The position numbers and the translations under genes were made by a program. Shown piece after piece: positions 61,600-64,000 of a stretch of 64,000 nt of DNA (position 1 is the stretch's first letter; the number at the start of each line of letters is the position of its first letter). The notes below the pieces were generated by a model. That model ran no database searches. It was given only the letters and a program-made list of their open reading frames with translations, and was not told the origin of the DNA. The DNA lies in the NCBI GenBank assembly GCA_949316235.1, contig OX438744.1, positions 36,824,778 to 36,888,777 of the forward strand. Direction: 5' to 3'. Origin of the DNA: Oegoconia quadripuncta (lineage: Eukaryota > Arthropoda > Insecta > Lepidoptera > Autostichidae).

Positions 61600-62440
61600 A
61601 TCATGAGAGCAGAATCAATGCAGTAGAAATGCGTTCACTGCGTATTATGTATGGCGTGACTTTGCGTGATAGATAAAGGAATTGTGTGATTAGAAAAAGG
61701 TGTGGCATGCAAGATGACGTAGTGAGTAATATAGAAAGAGGTATAATGTGGTTTTTTTTTTATGAACAAAGGGTTGGTACTTGACCTCAATCACATCTGG
61801 ATGTTAAGTGAACTAACAACCGGAACAAGCCAGGCGGACATTTAAAATGCCCTACCGCCAACCAAACCGAATACTTAAACATGTACCCCGCTGGGGATCG
61901 AACCCGCGACCTCTGAATCGTAAACCCAATGTTGATCACATTGAGCCACGGAGGCGGTTTGGGCATATGGAACGAATGTGAGTGAAAGGAGAATAAGTAT
62001 AGCAATATAAAGCAGCAAGTGGCGCAAATACTGAACCCTGGGAGATGATAGTATGGAGACATGAAGAAGACGGATGAAAGAAAATTGCATACAGCAGGGA
62101 TGAGAATGTTGAGGGGGATGAGTGGAGTGACAAGTATGGATAAAATAAGGAATGAGTATGTAAGAGGGATTTAAAAGTGGCACTCGTTGAAAGGAAACCG
62201 TTTGGCTTAGTATGGACATGTTATGAGGAGGGATGAAGCGCATGTTACTAAGAGAGTGATGAATATGGATGTCGATGGTCGGAAAAGAAGAGGAACACCA
62301 CGGAAAAGATGGATGTATTGTGTGAAGGGTGATATGAATGAAAAGGGCGTGGATGAAGAGGTAACGGCTGATAGAGGAGATTGGAAGAAAAAGACGTATT
62401 GCGCCGACCCCAAATAAATTGGGACCAGGGCAAGAAGATG
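61600..62440 (+). pseudogene. LINE reverse-transcriptase C-terminal region (fourth type), split by a SINE
   Basis: Pieces in order: 'RINAVEMRSLRIMYGVTLRD', 'DVVSNIERGIMW', then after the SINE 'FGHMERM', later 'EWQVWIK', and an open frame 62223-62417 with 'MRRDEAHVTKRVMNMDVDGR', 'KRRGTPRKRWMYCVKGDMNE', 'KGVDEEVTADRGDWKKKTYC', ADPK, stop. The tail has '(GAT)n' ('AAGAAGATGATGATG'). Several frameshifts. Confidence 0.75.
61752..61957 (-). mobile_element. SINE family A inside the LINE, internally deleted
   Basis: T-run at 61752, 'CTTGACCTCAATCACATCTG', a deletion from 'TTAAGTGAAC' to 'TAACAACCGGAACAAGCCAG', then inverted B box 'GGGGATCGAACCCGCGACCT' and head 'ATTGAGCCACGGAGGCG'. About 120 bp of the body is missing. 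Confidence 0.85.
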
Positions 62441-62946
62441 ATGATGTCTGTCGCTTGAGAGGAAATTTTGACTAGTCAATTGTTTTTTGATCACTATGCA
62501 AACAAAAATGTTCTGCCACTTCTTAAAAAAAAGTTAGTTGACGACATGGCGGCTAATGACTGACGATATCGTTGCTGGCATAAATTATCGGGTACTAAGG
62601 AGTATTTAATGTAATTTATTCATGTAAATACTCCTCCAATATGTATTTTGAATATAATAAAATATACAAAATGAAAAACAACAAATTTTGTGTTTTTTTT
62701 TTGAGGAAATAAAACAAATTGTTTCTTTCGCAATTTTTTAGGCTACTCGGGACGTCATGGTAGGAGGCGTGGCTTAGGCACAGCGATTGTATATCGTGTC
62801 AAGTTAATACAAGTCGCGAAGGACACCAATGAAATTACATTGGAAATATCTACAAAACGATGATATGACGTAATTTATCTTGTAATTAGTAGGAGACCTT
62901 CAAATGCTAACACACAAAAATAACGGGTGTCATGACTTTGACAGCC

Positions 62947-62948
<2 letters not shown>
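62441..62948. other. no gene recognised
   Basis: AT-rich; nothing recognised apart from the family M piece at 62918-62948. Confidence 0.35.

Positions 62949-63010
<62 letters not shown>
62949..63010 (+). repeat. (GT)31 microsatellite
   Basis: 62 uninterrupted bases of GT, preceded by the family M piece 'CGGGTGTCATGACTTTGACA'. The 68-codon frame of alternating C and V across it is meaningless. Confidence 0.98.
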
Positions 63011-63011
<1 letters not shown>

Positions 63012-63419
63012 TTACCAGTATCGTTTACCCGTAAAACAATATCCTAAAACCAAATGTTACATCAAAACCACGAATGCCAATAGAAAAATAAACTTCGATA
63101 ACGAAAGAGAGGCAGTGGTCAACCGCACAAACGGCTAAATTGACTAAACACGGTTTAAAAAACGAACGTGCAGCGATTAACAGATTTACCGGGGGTAATC
63201 AGTGGCTAACGGCCCCCGAGCGTATGTCCGGCGGTTGGGAAAAAACGACGGTAGGGAGGTATGGAGATGGATTTGTCCTATTTCATCTTGAGCGCTTTCT
63301 AAGTACCGAAAATTGCTAAAAATACTAACTAGTTATGGAGATGGGGATACGAGGTGTTTCACTACGGGATCTAATCACGATTGAAGAGATACGCTCAAGA
63401 ACGTAAATAACCAATATCA
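63011..63419. other. no gene recognised
   Basis: 63170-63260 is GC-richer ('ACCGGGGGTAATCAGTGGCT', 'GCGTATGTCCGGCGGTTGGG'). Confidence 0.35.
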
Positions 63420-63605
63420 TCATGAGCCCGTAAACATTCCACTGCAGGGATATGGCCTTCTCTCTTAAATAAGGGAGTATGGGCCATAGTCCACCACGCT
63501 GGCCCCATGCGGGTTGGAGACATCACAAGCCTTTGAATTTTTATTTCTCAGGCATGCAGGTTTCCTCACGATGTTTTCCTTCACCATTTTAAACAGTCGG
63601 ATAAA
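63420..63605 (-). repeat. LINE 3' region (third type)
   Basis: 'GGGCCATAGTCCACCACGCT', 'GGCCCCATGCGGGTTGGAGA' and 'CATGCAGGTTTCCTCACGAT' then 'GTTTTCCTTCACCATTTTAA' is a well-known layout of an inverted LINE end in Lepidoptera. Relatives are at 17098 and 25150. Confidence 0.7.
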
Positions 63606-64000
63606 TGCACATAAGTAATGAGATGGTGAGTCAAAACATTCACTTTAACATCAACGGCTTTAAAAATATTCTTACATCCTATGTGACAGCTGAGTTCGCA
63701 TCGTCATTGGAACAGTCGAGATATAGAACTGTAGATTCTCAGTCGCCTTTCTTGATACTCCCTGGAAGAAAATACAATTCCGGGTATTCCAAATTTGCCA
63801 CCAGATATTTGCTACGATAGTACTGAGCAATATTTTGTAGCAACCAATCACAGGGCTACCTTGGCATTGTTTATTTCAAATTATCTCGCCACAGAGTCAC
63901 TTACTATTTCTTTGCAAAACAGAACATGAAATTGACAGCAGCTGTCAAAAGTGATTTCCCTTTAATTCGTGTAGTCTCATGCAGAGTAAATAGTACTAAT
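63606..64000. other. no gene recognised
   Basis: A 71-residue frame at 63605-63820 has no recognised domain. Confidence 0.35.

Noticed and set aside
62932..63138. ORF rich in alternating C and V
   Set aside because: It is a translation of the GT microsatellite.
1..64000. LTR retrotransposon, endogenous virus or Penelope element
   Set aside because: I saw no paired long terminal repeats, no protease, integrase or GIY-YIG motif. All RT-related pieces are non-LTR C-terminal ends.

Overview
The window looks like nuclear, non-coding DNA of a lepidopteran (moth or butterfly). The evidence is the AT-rich background and many interspersed repeats of types common in Lepidoptera: tRNA-headed SINEs, short elements ending in a 'CCCGCGGCTTCGCC'-type end, pieces with the core 'CGTAAAAGGCGACTAAGGG', and 3' ends of many different LINEs. 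There is no bacterial operon structure. I found no host protein-coding gene, rRNA or true tRNA gene. The only uninterrupted coding region I recognise is the N-terminal part of a mariner-family transposase (minus strand, 1-459), which runs off the left edge.

Layout. 1-9 kb: mariner 5' part, SINEs, LINE tails, a 48-bp tandem array inside an interspersed element (4.98-5.26 kb) and a TA-flanked MITE (5.56-5.94 kb). 9-19 kb: a dense graveyard of LINE C-terminal fragments, a MITE with a SINE fragment inside it (12.8-13.2 kb), and a repeat split by a LINE 3' end (15.1-15.5 kb). 19.56-20.91 kb: a strikingly GC-rich, poly(A)-tailed retroposon with an exact 15-bp target-site duplication, no recognisable protein and a chain of strong hairpins. 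21-28 kb: LINE tails (one with a 17-bp target duplication), two full-length tRNA-SINEs and a 61-bp-arm inverted repeat. 28-38 kb: LINE pieces, a foldback element with 96-bp arms (31.6-32.1 kb) inserted in an older repeat, several SINEs and a small MITE (36.1-36.3 kb). 38-48 kb: fewer repeats, including about 3 kb (44-47 kb) where I recognise none. 48-53 kb: nested insertions, including an element (about 49.51-50.44 kb) carrying two oppositely oriented arrays of a roughly 16-bp unit. 53-64 kb: SINEs, a perfect 33-bp inverted repeat, a third copy of a very young LINE 3' end, a LINE split by a SINE, and a (GT)31 microsatellite.

The elements do not work together as a system. The picture is an intergenic or intronic region shaped by successive insertions, several of which can be ordered because one element interrupts another. 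Repeat families are labelled here by letters: A, B and B' (tRNA-SINEs), D, E, G, H, I, K and M (unassigned dispersed repeats), plus LINE types. No database search was run. Family names are given only where motifs support them, and most boundaries are accurate to a few bases at best.
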